DNA of 61,402 nucleotides from Reyranella sp. (GTDB lineage Bacteria; Pseudomonadota; Alphaproteobacteria; Reyranellales; Reyranellaceae): contig JAIEOV010000001.1 in NCBI GenBank assembly GCA_019750135.1, positions 1 through 61,402 on the forward strand, given 5' to 3'. Each line of letters starts with the position of its first letter. The first letter of the stretch is position 1. A program made the translations under genes and the position numbers. Below the pieces are notes generated by a model, which was not told the origin of the DNA, did not search any database, and saw only the letters and a program-made list of their open reading frames with translations. Positions 38,904 through 51,645 of the stretch are shown here, one piece after another.

Positions 38904-40196
38904 TCATCCGATGTACACGTACTTGATCACGAACAGGACAGCGAGCATTCCGACTGCCGGATGGACATCGCGATAGCGTCCGGTCGCGACCTTGATTGCG
39001 ACGTACGAAATGAATCCGAACGCGATGCCTTCGGCGATCGAGAAGGTGAAGGGCATCGTGATCGCCGTGACGACGGCGGGTGCTGCTTCGGTCACGTCGT
39101 TCCACTCGACCTCAGTCAGGCTGCGCACCATCAGGCAGGCGACATAGAACAGCGCCGGCGCCGTGGCGTAGGCGGGGATCGAGCCCGCCAGCGGCGACAG
39201 GAACAGCGCCAGCAAGAAGAGAAGGCCGATGACGGCGGCGGTGAGACCGGTGCGGCCGCCCTCGTTGATGCCCGACGCGCTCTCGATGTAGCTGGTCGTC
39301 GTCGAGGTGCCGACGGCAGCCCCGATCATGGCGGCACCGCTGTCGGCCATCAGGGCGCGATGCAGTCGCGGCACCGTGCCGTCCGGCTTCATGAAGCCGC
39401 CGCGATGGGCGAGCGCGATCAGCGTGCCGGTATTGTCGAACAGATCGACGAACAGGAAGGCAAAGACCACGGTGACCAGCCCGACCTTCAGGGCGCCGCC
39501 GAGGTCCATCTGCAGCAGCACCGGGGCGAGCGACGGCGGGGTGTCGAAGATTCCAGCGAACTTCTGCTGGCCCGCGGCGATGGCGACGATGGTCACGACC
39601 AGGATGCCGATGATCACGCCGCCCATGACGCGGCGGCGCTCCAGGGCAACGATCAGGAAGAAGCCCAGCGTCGCCATGACGACGGGGAAGCTGGTGAGCT
39701 TGCCGTGCGTCACCAGGGTCGCGGGATGGGCGACGACGATGCCCGCGTTCTTGAGCGCGATCAGCGCCAGGAACAGGCCGATGCCGGCGGCGATCGCCAT
39801 CTTGAGCGACATCGGGATGGCATTGACGATCCATTCGCGGATCGGCAGCACGCTGATGATGAAGAAGAGGACGCCCGAGATGAACACGCAGCCCAGCGCC
39901 ACCTGCCAGCTGTGGCCCATGCCACCGACCACACCGAAGGCGAAGTAGGCGTTCAGCCCCATGCCGGGCGCCAGCGCGATCGGGTAGTTGGCCAGGAAAG
40001 CCATCAGGAAGCAGCCGATGGCGGCGGCCACGCAGGTCGCGGAGAAGACCGCGCCGAACGGCATCTTGGCCTCGGCCAGGATCGCCGGATTGACGAAGAT
40101 GATGTAGGCCATCGTCAGGAAGGTCGTGATGCCGGCCACGATCTCGGTCCGGACGTTGGTCTTGTTCTCGCTGAGCTTGAAGACCTGCTCGAGCAT
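38904..40196 (-). CDS. NCS2-family purine permease (guanine/hypoxanthine/adenine type)
   Basis: A 430-residue inner-membrane transporter with 12-14 helices. TMAYIIFVNPAILAEA at the first helix, ALAPGMGLNAYFAFGVV, and GTSTTTSYIESASGINEGGRTG are signatures of the AzgA/GhxP (YjcD/YgfQ) branch of NCS2, which imports purine bases by proton symport. The start at 40194-40196 has a GGGGAG site. It is on the opposite strand inside an otherwise conserved gene block (DUF1467 ... proS), so it appears to be an insertion. The exact purine is not known. Confidence 0.9.
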   Translation of the reverse strand: MLEQVFKLSENKTNVRTEIVAGITTFLTMAYIIFVNPAILAEAKMPFGAVFSATCVAAAIGCFLMAFLANYPIALAPGMGLNAYFAFGVVGGMGHSWQVALGCVFISGVLFFIISVLPIREWIVNAIPMSLKMAIAAGIGLFLALIALKNAGIVVAHPATLVTHGKLTSFPVVMATLGFFLIVALERRRVMGGVIIGILVVTIVAIAAGQQKFAGIFDTPPSLAPVLLQMDLGGALKVGLVTVVFAFLFVDLFDNTGTLIALAHRGGFMKPDGTVPRLHRALMADSGAAMIGAAVGTSTTTSYIESASGINEGGRTGLTAAVIGLLFLLALFLSPLAGSIPAYATAPALFYVACLMVRSLTEVEWNDVTEAAPAVVTAITMPFTFSIAEGIAFGFISYVAIKVATGRYRDVHPAVGMLAVLFVIKYVYIG

Positions 40197-40279
40197 TGTT
40201 GTTCTCCCCCGGTTGTCGCGTGAAGTGTGCGGGCATTGGCCTGTGCAAAGCTAGCCAGCGCCGGCTTCCTTCCCCCGGT

Positions 40280-40308
40280 TTGCCTTTAGACCCCCCGTTT
40301 CATACAGT
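40280..40308 (+). promoter_or_regulatory. Candidate promoter of proS
   Basis: TTGCCT, a 17-bp spacer and TACAGT, about 40 bp before the proS start in the divergent gap with the permease. Both hexamers are partial matches. Confidence 0.4.
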
Positions 40309-40346
40309 CCGCGGCCACCCGCCAGCCCAGCAAGGACCGAACCAAA

Positions 40347-41660
40347 ATGCGGATGAGTCAGTACTTTCTGCCGACCATGAAGGAAAACCCGGCAGAGGCG
40401 CAGATCGTCTCGCATCGGCTGATGCTGCGCGCCGGCCTGATCCGCCAGACCGCGGCCGGCATCTATGCCTGGCTGCCGCTCGGCTTCCGCGTGCTGAAGA
40501 ACATCGAGCGCATCGTGCGCGAGGAGCAGGACCGTTCGGGCGCCCAGGAAGTCCTGATGCCGACCATCCAGTCGGCCGACCTGTGGCGCGAGAGCGGGCG
40601 CTACAACGCCTATGGTCCCGAGATGCTGCGCTTCAAGGACCGCCACGATCGCGAGATGCTCTACGGGCCGACCAACGAAGAGATGATCACCGTGCTCTTC
40701 CGCGACGCCGTGAAGAGCTACCGCGACCTGCCGAGGAACCTCTATCACATCCAGTGGAAGTTCCGCGACGAGGTCCGCCCGCGCTTCGGCGTGATGCGCG
40801 GCCGCGAGTTCCTGATGAAGGACAACTACTCCTTCGACATCGACAGGAAGGGCGCGATCCACTCCTACAACAAGATGTTCGTGACCTACCTGCGCACCTT
40901 CGCGCGCATGGGCCTGAAGGCGATCCCGATGCGCGCCGATACCGGCCCGATCGGCGGCGACCTCAGCCACGAGTTCATCGTGCTGGCAGACACCGGCGAG
41001 AGCGCCGTGTTCTGCCACAAGGGCCTGGTCGACAAGGACATCCTCAGCCGCGCGATCGACTACGGATCCGACCTGCAGCCGATCGTCAACGAGTGGACGT
41101 CTCTCTATGCGGCGACCGACGAGATGCATGACAAGGCCGCGTTCGAGAAGATCCCCGAAGGCGAGCGGCTGTCCGCGCGCGGCATCGAGGTCGGCCACAT
41201 CTTCTACTTCGGCACCACGTATTCCGAGCCGATGAAGGCGGTGGTGGCCGGGCCCGGGGGCGAGCAGATCACCGTCGAGATGGGCTCGTACGGTATCGGC
41301 GTGTCGCGCCTGGTCGGCGGCATCATCGAGGCGAGCCACGACGAGACCGGCATCGTCTGGCCGGAGTCGGTGGCGCCCTTCAAGGTGGCGATCGTCAACC
41401 TCAAGCCCGACGACGGCGCGGTCTCCGGGGCCTGCCAGAAGCTCTATGACGGCCTTGCCGCCAAGGGCATCGAGGCGCTGCACGACGACCGCGATCTCAG
41501 GCCGGGCGCCAAGTTCGCCGACATGGACCTGATCGGCATCCCCTGGCAGGTGATCGTCGGCCCCAAGGGCGTGTCCGCCGGCAAGGCCGAGGTCAAGGAC
41601 CGCAGGACCGGCCAGCGCGAAGAAGTGCCGTTCGACCAGGTCGTACAGCGCTTCGGCTGA
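40347..41660 (+). CDS. proS: Prolyl-tRNA synthetase, short alphaproteobacterial form
   Basis: Charges tRNA-Pro. The class II catalytic core is present: motif 1 around [17 protein letters not shown], motif 2 in [20 protein letters not shown] (RDE core) and motif 3 in [12 protein letters not shown], followed by the HGTP anticodon-binding domain (from about 345). At 437 residues it lacks the inserted editing domain of the E. coli enzyme, as usual in alphaproteobacteria, so mischarged Ala-tRNA-Pro must be cleared in trans. MRMSQYFLP (ATG 40347) is the start; an ATG two codons later is possible. Confidence 0.96.
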   Translation: MRMSQYFLPTMKENPAEAQIVSHRLMLRAGLIRQTAAGIYAWLPLGFRVLKNIERIVREEQDRSGAQEVLMPTIQSADLWRESGRYNAYGPEMLRFKDRHDREMLYGPTNEEMITVLFRDAVKSYRDLPRNLYHIQWKFRDEVRPRFGVMRGREFLMKDNYSFDIDRKGAIHSYNKMFVTYLRTFARMGLKAIPMRADTGPIGGDLSHEFIVLADTGESAVFCHKGLVDKDILSRAIDYGSDLQPIVNEWTSLYAATDEMHDKAAFEKIPEGERLSARGIEVGHIFYFGTTYSEPMKAVVAGPGGEQITVEMGSYGIGVSRLVGGIIEASHDETGIVWPESVAPFKVAIVNLKPDDGAVSGACQKLYDGLAAKGIEALHDDRDLRPGAKFADMDLIGIPWQVIVGPKGVSAGKAEVKDRRTGQREEVPFDQVVQRFG

Positions 41661-41664
41661 GCCC

Positions 41665-42978
41665 ATGGCCTTCGCCGCCGTCGAACGCCTCATCGCCTTC
41701 CGCTATCTGCGCGCCCGCCGCGAGGAGGGCTTCATCTCGGTGATCGCCGCGTTCTCGCTGATCGGCATCACGCTCGGCGTCGGCACGCTGATCGTCGTCA
41801 TGTCGGTCATGAACGGCTTTCGCTTCGAGATGCTGCGCCAGATGTCGAGCATCAGCGGCCAGCTCGGCGTGCAGGGCAGTCGCGGCGGTGTCGACGCCAC
41901 GCCCGAGTTGCTGGCCGCCATGATCAAGGTGCCGGGCGTACTGAGTGCCACGCCGACCGCCGAGGGTCAGGTCATGGCGGTGGCCGGCGACAAGGTGAGG
42001 GGCGTGGTCCTGCGCGGCGTCCGACCCGAGGATTTCAGGGCGCGCACGCCGCTGTCGGCGGCGATCGAGGGGCCGGCCGATGTGCGCGAGCGCTATCGCG
42101 GCCTGTGTCGGGCCGACGACGACAAGCCGATCGACTGGGGCTCGGTGAAAGACTTCGGCAAGGACTTCTCGGTCGTGGTCGGGCGCCGCCTGGCCGACCT
42201 GCTGAAGGTCAAGGTCGGCGACCGCCTGCAGCTCGTCTCGCCGGTCGAGGTGGCGACGCCGCTCGGCGTCGTGCCGCGCGCGGTGCAGGTCCAGGTCGCG
42301 GCGATCTTCTGCGCCGGCATGTACGACTACGACGCCAACTTCGTCTACGCGCCGCTGCCCGACGTCCAGCGCCTGCTGAACTACGGCGACAAGGTCACGG
42401 GCATTGAAGTGTTTGTGGCCGACGACGCCTCGCTCGCCGCCGCCCGCCGCCAGCTCTCGGAGATCGTCGGCCAGCAGGCCTGGGTGTTCGACTGGTGGCA
42501 GGCCAATATCGGCTTCTTCGCCGCGATCCAGGGCCAGACCAACGTCATGTTCATCGTGCTCACGATGATCGTGCTGGTCGCCGCCTTCAACATCGTGTCG
42601 AGCCTGGTGATGCTGGTGCGCACCAAGACCGCCGACATCGCCATCCTGCGCACCATGGGTGCGACGCGCGGCGCCATCATGCGCGTCTTCTTGCTCGACG
42701 GCATGGCGATCGGCGGCGTCGGCACCTTGCTGGGCCTGGCGCTGGGCCTGGCCTTCGCCCGCAACATCGAGGCCATCCGCCAATGGCTGCAGCGCACCTT
42801 CGACATCGTCCTGTTCGACGAGACGCTCTACCTGCTGGCCGAGATGCCCTCACGCATCGAGTGGAGCGAGATCGTGGTCATCGCCGTCATGGCGCTGATC
42901 TTCGCATTGTTGGCCTCGCTCTATCCGGCGGCCAAGGCAGCGCGGCTCGATCCGGTGGAAGGACTGCACCGTGAGTGA
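41665..42978 (+). CDS. Lipoprotein-releasing ABC transporter permease (LolC/LolE type), first copy
   Basis: A 437-residue FtsX-like permease: transmembrane helix 1 at about 24-46 after the FRYLRARREEGFISVIAAFSLIG signature (core RREEGF), a large periplasmic domain, and three C-terminal helices (about 288-410). Works with LolD to extract lipoproteins from the inner membrane and hand them to LolA. It shares its gene plan with the next gene but is clearly diverged, so the pair could form a LolC-LolE heterodimer. Follows proS by four bases. Confidence 0.88.
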   Translation: MAFAAVERLIAFRYLRARREEGFISVIAAFSLIGITLGVGTLIVVMSVMNGFRFEMLRQMSSISGQLGVQGSRGGVDATPELLAAMIKVPGVLSATPTAEGQVMAVAGDKVRGVVLRGVRPEDFRARTPLSAAIEGPADVRERYRGLCRADDDKPIDWGSVKDFGKDFSVVVGRRLADLLKVKVGDRLQLVSPVEVATPLGVVPRAVQVQVAAIFCAGMYDYDANFVYAPLPDVQRLLNYGDKVTGIEVFVADDASLAAARRQLSEIVGQQAWVFDWWQANIGFFAAIQGQTNVMFIVLTMIVLVAAFNIVSSLVMLVRTKTADIAILRTMGATRGAIMRVFLLDGMAIGGVGTLLGLALGLAFARNIEAIRQWLQRTFDIVLFDETLYLLAEMPSRIEWSEIVVIAVMALIFALLASLYPAAKAARLDPVEGLHRE

Positions 42979-44239
42979 CCGCGCCGGCACGGTCGAGCGC
43001 TGGCTGGCCTGGCGCTATCTCGCGACCCGTCAGCGCGAGGGCTTCGTCTCGTTCATCGCCATCTTCTCGCTGATCGGCGTCGCGCTCGGCGTGGCCACCC
43101 TGATCGTCGTGCTGTCGGTGATGGGCGGCTTCCGCCAGCAGCTTTTGGGCCGCATCATCGGGCTGAACGGCCACATCGTGATCACGGCCCGCGACGGCGG
43201 CATGGTGCAGGCCACGCCCGATCTTCTCGCCAAGCTGAAGGCTTTCCCCGGCGTGCGCGCCGTCAACCTCACCCTGGAGCGCCAGGCGCTTGTTACCGTG
43301 AATAATCAGACGCGCGGCGCCCTGGTGCGCGGCGTGCGCCCCGAAGACCTGCAGGCGCGGGACATGATCTCCCGGAATGTCGCCCACGGCGACCTCGGCT
43401 CCTTCGGCACGCGCCCCGGCGCCGTCATCGGCGAACGCTTGCGCCAGGCCCTGAACCTCCGGGCCGGCGACAAGATCACCCTGGTGACCCACAAGGTGAG
43501 CGACAACGGCACGATCGAACCGCGCTACTCCGACTACGAGGTCCTGGCGAGCTTCGTGACCAAGCGCTACGAGTTCGACAACGGCTTGATCTTCGTGCCG
43601 CTGCCGCTGCTGCAGAGGGACCTCGACTACGGCGACGAGGCGGTGAGCTCGATCGACCTCGACATCGCCGACCCGCAGGCGGCGCCGCAATTCGCCGAGG
43701 AGCTGCGCAAGACGCTGGGCCGCGACGACCTCCGGGTGGCGCACTGGCTCGGCCTCAATGCGCGCTTCGTCGGCGCCCTGCAGGTCGAGCGCGTGATGAT
43801 GTTCATCATCCTCACCCTGATCGTCGTCGTCGCGGCGATGAACGTGGTGGCGAGCTTCACCATGCTGGTGCGCGTGAAGCGCGGCAGCATCGCCATCCTG
43901 CGCACCATGGGGGCGGCGCCGGGCACGATCGTGCGCGCCTTCTTCCTGGCGGCGGCGGCGGTCGGGCTGGTCGGCACGGCCGTCGGCACCGGCCTCGGCC
44001 TGCTGGTTTGCGCCAACATGCAGGGCATCGCCCACCTGCTGGTGCTGCTCACCAACGCCGGCGGCCCGGGAGCGGGGTGGAGCGAGGTCGAGTTCATCAC
44101 CTCGGCGCCGGTGCGCGTCCAGCCGGCCGAGGTCCTGTCCATCATCGCCATCGCCATCCTGTTGTCGCTGGCGGCGGCGGCTTATCCTGCCTGGCGCAGC
44201 ACGCGCGTCGAACCGGTCGAAGGGCTGCGCCATGAGTGA
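42971..44239 (+). CDS. Lipoprotein-releasing ABC transporter permease (LolC/LolE type), second copy
   Basis: A 422-residue paralogue of the preceding permease, beginning at GTG 42971 and overlapping its end by eight bases. The same [21 protein letters not shown]-terminus and C-terminal [13 protein letters not shown] coupling segment are present. Many alphaproteobacteria carry a single LolE-like permease at this position; a tandem pair points to a heterodimeric complex or duplication. Which copy corresponds to LolC or LolE cannot be told by reading alone. Confidence 0.88.
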   Translation: MSDRAGTVERWLAWRYLATRQREGFVSFIAIFSLIGVALGVATLIVVLSVMGGFRQQLLGRIIGLNGHIVITARDGGMVQATPDLLAKLKAFPGVRAVNLTLERQALVTVNNQTRGALVRGVRPEDLQARDMISRNVAHGDLGSFGTRPGAVIGERLRQALNLRAGDKITLVTHKVSDNGTIEPRYSDYEVLASFVTKRYEFDNGLIFVPLPLLQRDLDYGDEAVSSIDLDIADPQAAPQFAEELRKTLGRDDLRVAHWLGLNARFVGALQVERVMMFIILTLIVVVAAMNVVASFTMLVRVKRGSIAILRTMGAAPGTIVRAFFLAAAAVGLVGTAVGTGLGLLVCANMQGIAHLLVLLTNAGGPGAGWSEVEFITSAPVRVQPAEVLSIIAIAILLSLAAAAYPAWRSTRVEPVEGLRHE

Positions 44240-44915
44240 TCCCGGATTTCCCCTGTCCGTGCGCGACATCAAGCGCACCTTCGTTCAGGGGGATCGCCGC
44301 CTGGAGGTGCTGAAGGGCATCACCTTCGACCTGCGGCAGGGCGAGATCGTGGCCCTGGTCGGCCAGTCGGGCAGCGGCAAGTCGACCCTGCTGCATATCG
44401 CCGGGCTGCTGGAGCGACCGGATGCGGGCGACATCCTGGTCGGCGGCAAGTCGGCCGGCACGGCCGGCGATCGCGAGCGCACGGTGATGCGCCGGCAGTT
44501 CCTGGGCTTCGTCTACCAGTACCACCACCTGCTGCCCGAGTTCTCGGCGATCGAGAACGTGATGCTGCCCCAGATGCTGAACGGCCACTCGCGCGCCGTG
44601 GCCCGCCGCCGCGCCACCGAGCTTTTGGCCATGGTTCAGCTCAAAGAGCGTGCCGACCACCGCCCGGGCCGCCTGTCGGGCGGAGAGCAGCAGCGCGTCG
44701 CGATCGCCCGCGCCGTCGCCAACGCCCCGCGCGTGCTGCTGGCTGACGAGCCGACGGGCAACCTCGATTCGACGACCGCGGAGGCGGTCTTCCGCCAGCT
44801 CCTGGCGCTGGTGCGCGAGACCGGCATGGCTGCGCTGGTGGCGACGCACAATCCCGAGCTGGCCTCGCGCATGGACCGGACGGTCACGCTGAAGGACGGG
44901 GTGCTGTCGGGCTAG
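44232..44915 (+). CDS. lolD: Lipoprotein-releasing ABC transporter ATP-binding protein
   Basis: The ATPase that powers the Lol permeases. The 227-residue protein has Walker [10 protein letters not shown] (44-52), the LolD-type [15 protein letters not shown] segment, ABC signature LSGGEQQR and Walker [13 protein letters not shown]. The start overlaps the end of the second permease gene by eight bases, so all three are translationally coupled. Confidence 0.95.
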   Translation: MSDPGFPLSVRDIKRTFVQGDRRLEVLKGITFDLRQGEIVALVGQSGSGKSTLLHIAGLLERPDAGDILVGGKSAGTAGDRERTVMRRQFLGFVYQYHHLLPEFSAIENVMLPQMLNGHSRAVARRRATELLAMVQLKERADHRPGRLSGGEQQRVAIARAVANAPRVLLADEPTGNLDSTTAEAVFRQLLALVRETGMAALVATHNPELASRMDRTVTLKDGVLSG

Positions 44916-44965
44916 GCCCACGGTTTCGCCTCGTTTTCCACAAGATGGCCGGGCAATAGTGCCCC

Positions 44966-48408
<3,443 letters not shown>

Positions 48409-48412
<4 letters not shown>

Positions 48413-49422
48413 GCCGGCAGCCCGGCCTCTTCGAACAACCCGCACCTCCGCCCAGGCGGCGCGCCGCGGCCGGCGAAGTCAGGCCGGCGTGGGATTCCCC
48501 CTTGCTCGGCGCCCCGGCGCTTCCGATCGACATCCGGCTCGGCACGTCATCGTGGTTCTTTCCCGGCTGGCGCGGCCTGGTCTACGATGGCGTCCATCCG
48601 CAGGTGGCGCTCAGCAAGCGCGGACTGGAAGCCTATGCCCAGATCCCGCTGCTGCGCACGGTCAGTCTCGACCGCACGTTCTACGCGCCTATCACCACCG
48701 TGCAGTACCAGGGCTACGCCCGCCAGGTGCCGGATCACTTCAGCTTCGTGGTCAAGGCGCCGGCGCTGGTGTGCGATGCCGTGATGCGTGACGAGGAGGG
48801 CAAGGGGAAGGTGCCCAACCCGCACTTCCTCGACGCCGCCATCGCCACGCGCGAGTTCGTCGTACCGTGCCTGGAAGGGCTGGGCGACAAGGCAGGACCG
48901 CTGGTCTTCCAGGTGTCGCCTTTGCCGCGCGGCCTGGTCGAGGAGGCATCGACCGTCATCGAGCGACTGGCGGCGTTCTTCGCCGCCCTGCCGCAGGAGC
49001 TTGGCAAGCAACGCCCCCTCTACGCCCTGGAACTGCGCAATGCCGAACTGCTGACGCCACGCCTGATGAAGATGCTGGCTTCGGCCGGTGTCCGCTACTG
49101 CGTCGGCCTGCATGACCGCATGCCCGAGGTCGAGCGCCAGGAAGCGGCGCTGCGGGCGCTCGATGGCGACACGCCGGGGCCATTGGTCGTGCGCTGGAAC
49201 CTGCACCGCGGCTTCCTCTACCAGGCCGCCAAGCAGCGCTACGACCCGTTCGACCGGCTGGTCGACGAGGATCCCGAGACCCGGCTGGTGCTGGCCCGCA
49301 TGGCGGCTAATGCCTTCAAGGCCAAGCGCAAGGTCTGGATCACGGCCAACAACAAGGCCGAGGGGAGCGCGCCGCTTTCGCTGGTCAAACTGGCCGAGGA
49401 AATCGCCAAGCTGCTTGCGTAG
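48409..49422 (+). CDS. DUF72 family protein
   Basis: A 337-residue TIM-barrel-like protein of the DUF72 (YecE) family, whose function is not established. LGTSSWFFPGWRGLVY near residue 46, RTFYAPITTVQYQGYARQVPDHFSFVVKAP (Y-x-P... core) and ALELRN are family hallmarks. TTG 48409, overlapping the dnaE stop by three bases with GGAGGAG just upstream, is the only start candidate before the conserved region. The frame upstream is antisense-like noise within dnaE. The first forty residues are proline- and alanine-rich and probably disordered. Confidence 0.83.
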
Positions 49423-49477
49423 GTCTGCGCTTAGAGTTCTGCCAGCGAACCAATCGATGAAAAGGGGAGGACACTCG

Positions 49478-50467
49478 ATGCAGGCCACGAAATGGTCCCG
49501 ACGTGCTGTCGTCGCGGTGGCGCTGGCGACCATCGCCGCGAGCACGATGCACGCGCCGGCAGGTGCACAGGACTTTCCCAGCAAGCCGATCACGATCGTC
49601 GTTCCGTTCGGTCCCGGCACGGCCAACGACATCATTGCCCGTCAGATCGGGCAGGACATGACCGCGACGCTGGGCCAGAGCATCGTCGTCGACAATCGCG
49701 CCGGCGCCACTGGCAACATTGCGACCGACTTCGTCGCGAAATCGCGTCCCGACGGCTACACATTGCTGATTGCTTCCACCAGCCTCCTTCTGAACCAGGT
49801 CACCGGAAACGCGACGGCCGACCTGACGAAGGATTTCACGCCTGTCGCCTTCAGCGGCAGCACGGTCTATTCGACGTTCGTGCCCAACGAGCTTCCGGCG
49901 AAGAACGTGGCCGAGCTCGTCGAGCTCGCCCGTCAGCAGCAGGGCAAGCTCAACTACGCGGGCTATGTCGGCGGCCTGCCGCAGTTCCTGGGCGAGATGC
50001 TGAATCGCGCAGCCAAGATCAACACGGTGATGGTGCCTTACAAGAGCACGACCGACGCCCTGGTCGACCTGATGGCCAATCGCATCCAGATCTGGTTCAC
50101 CCCGATCGCGTCGGGCGTTCCCGTCCAGAACGGCAAGCAGGCCCGCATGATCGCCGTCACCGGCGAGACCCGCTCGCGCGTGCTGCCCGATATCCCGACC
50201 TTCAAGGAAGCGGGCTATCCCGAGATGACTGTCGACGTCGCCTACTTCCTGCTGGCGGCCAAGGGGACGCCGCAGCCGGTGGTCGACAAGCTGGCCGGCG
50301 GGATCAACAAGGCGTTGGAGAATCCAAAGATCAAGGAGGCGCTCCTCGCCCAGGGCATCGAGGAAAAGCGGGGGACACCCACCGAGGTCGGCGCTTATCT
50401 CAATGCGGAAGTCCGCCGTTGGACCGAAATCGTGAAGCTTTCGGCGCCATCCGGCACCACCAAATAG
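49478..50467 (+). CDS. Bug-family (tripartite tricarboxylate transporter) periplasmic solute receptor
   Basis: A 329-residue secreted receptor with a signal peptide cleaved near residue 30 (hydrophobic VVAVALATIA, then APAGA-Q). YPSKPI-like FPSKPITIVVPFGPG, NRAGATGNIATDFVAKSRPDGYT and VPYKSTTDALVDLMANRIQ are TctC/Bug signatures. Such proteins bind carboxylates or other small ligands for TctAB, but no TctA or TctB gene is present, as is common for the expanded Bug receptors. A GGGGAGG site lies seven bases before ATG 49478. Ligand unknown. Confidence 0.88.
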   Translation: MQATKWSRRAVVAVALATIAASTMHAPAGAQDFPSKPITIVVPFGPGTANDIIARQIGQDMTATLGQSIVVDNRAGATGNIATDFVAKSRPDGYTLLIASTSLLLNQVTGNATADLTKDFTPVAFSGSTVYSTFVPNELPAKNVAELVELARQQQGKLNYAGYVGGLPQFLGEMLNRAAKINTVMVPYKSTTDALVDLMANRIQIWFTPIASGVPVQNGKQARMIAVTGETRSRVLPDIPTFKEAGYPEMTVDVAYFLLAAKGTPQPVVDKLAGGINKALENPKIKEALLAQGIEEKRGTPTEVGAYLNAEVRRWTEIVKLSAPSGTTK

Positions 50468-50493
50468 GTCTAAGTTCTTGATTTTATTGATAC

Positions 50494-50522
50494 TTGCATT
50501 CGGGAGCGTAAGCCTTTAGAAA
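50494..50522 (+). promoter_or_regulatory. Candidate promoter of rpsB
   Basis: TTGCAT, 17-bp spacer, TAGAAA. Within the only AT-rich stretch of the 182-bp gap before rpsB; would leave a leader of about 120 nt. Confidence 0.4.
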
Positions 50523-50583
50523 AACGCCCACTTCGCACGCGGGTTTGCGGTCGACGGGGAGACATCCCGCCGCTCGCTCCGGT

Positions 50584-50611
50584 GCCCTCCAAAGCCTCGG
50601 CTGAGGAGGGC
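50584..50611 (+). promoter_or_regulatory. rpsB leader hairpin
   Basis: GCCCTCC pairs with GGAGGGC, with an internal AGCC-TC-GGCT stem, 38 bp upstream of the rpsB start. A stable element in the leader of a ribosomal protein mRNA is a candidate for autoregulation by S2, as known for rpsB leaders in other proteobacteria, or for mRNA stability. Confidence 0.4.
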
Positions 50612-50649
50612 CACGCCCGCGGAGGCCCAACCGGAAAAGGAGAAACGGC

Positions 50650-51444
50650 ATGGCTATGCCGACCTTTACAATGCGTCAGTTGCTGGAAGCGGGTGTCCAT
50701 TTCGGTCACCACACCCGGCGTTGGAACCCCAAGATGAAGCCGTACCTGTTCGGGGTGCGCAACGGGGTCCATATCATCGATCTTACCAAGACCGTCCCGC
50801 TGCTGGAGCAGGCGCTCCTGCAGGTCCGCCAGGTCGTGTCCAACGGCGGCCGCGTGCTGTTCGTCGGCACCAAGGCTGCCGCCGCCGAGCGCATCGCCGA
50901 TGCCGCCAAGCGCTGCGGGCAGTACTACGTCAACCACCGCTGGCTGGGTGGCATGATTACCAACTGGCAGACCATCTCTGCCTCGATCAAGCGCCTGCGC
51001 GAGCTCGATGACCGCCTGAAGGGCGACGTCGTCGGCCTGACGAAGAAGGAGCAGCTCGACCTGACGCGCGAGCGCGACAAGCTCGAGCGGTCGCTGGGCG
51101 GCATCAAGGAAATGGGCGGGACGCCTGACATGCTGTTCATCATCGACACCAACAAGGAAGCGATCGCGGTCCAGGAAGCCCGCAAGCGCGGTATCCCGAT
51201 CGTGGCGGTGCTCGACAGCAACTCCGATCCCGACGGCGTCGACTACCCGATCCCGGGCAACGACGACGCCATCCGCGCCGTGTCGCTCTATTGCGAGCTG
51301 ATGTCGGGCGCGGTGCTGGACGGCATCCGCGCCGAGATCGCGGCTTCCGGCGGCGACGTCGGCGAGCTCGGCGATCCGATGGCCGACGACGTTCCTGCCG
51401 CCGATACCGACGGCGCAGGCGCCGAGGCCTCGCCGGCCGAGTAA
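50650..51444 (+). CDS. rpsB: 30S ribosomal protein S2
   Basis: A 264-residue S2. It starts [27 protein letters not shown] after two extra residues (signature [15 protein letters not shown]), with [14 protein letters not shown] and [24 protein letters not shown] further on. The C-terminal tail (from about 240) is acidic and Ala/Asp-rich. An AAAAGGAGAAA site lies before ATG 50650. First gene of rpsB-tsf-pyrH-frr. Confidence 0.97.
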   Translation: MAMPTFTMRQLLEAGVHFGHHTRRWNPKMKPYLFGVRNGVHIIDLTKTVPLLEQALLQVRQVVSNGGRVLFVGTKAAAAERIADAAKRCGQYYVNHRWLGGMITNWQTISASIKRLRELDDRLKGDVVGLTKKEQLDLTRERDKLERSLGGIKEMGGTPDMLFIIDTNKEAIAVQEARKRGIPIVAVLDSNSDPDGVDYPIPGNDDAIRAVSLYCELMSGAVLDGIRAEIAASGGDVGELGDPMADDVPAADTDGAGAEASPAE

Positions 51445-51450
51445 CGGATC

Positions 51451-51590
51451 TGCTGGGGGCGCGCCACTCCAGTGGCGCGTCATGATCTTCTTGGAGCGCG
51501 GACCTCCAGGTCCGCATCATGATCATGAGCGGACCTGGAGGTCCGCGCTCCGTACGAGAGACGCGCCACTGGAGTGGCGCGCCCCCAGCA
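51451..51590. repeat. Nested REP-like palindromes between rpsB and tsf
   Basis: An outer pair of perfect 30-bp arms (51451-51480 and 51561-51590) encloses an inner pair of perfect 23-bp arms (51493-51515 and 51529-51551) around TCATGATCATGA, itself palindromic. Each arm is also self-complementary (CGCGCCACT-CC-AGTGGCGCG outside; GCGGACCT-CC-AGGTCCGC inside), giving four small hairpins or one long cruciform. The inner arm GGAGCGCGG... matches the design of the element at 924-985. It splits two genes that are normally co-transcribed. Confidence 0.85.
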
Positions 51591-51645
51591 ATGAGTTGAT
51601 TTCAAATGAACGCGCACGACGCGCGATCGCGATACGGAGTGAGAC

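Noticed and set aside
40197..40346. Purine riboswitch before the purine permease
   Set aside because: The leader lacks the paired P1-P2-P3 arrangement and conserved loop sequences of the purine aptamer.
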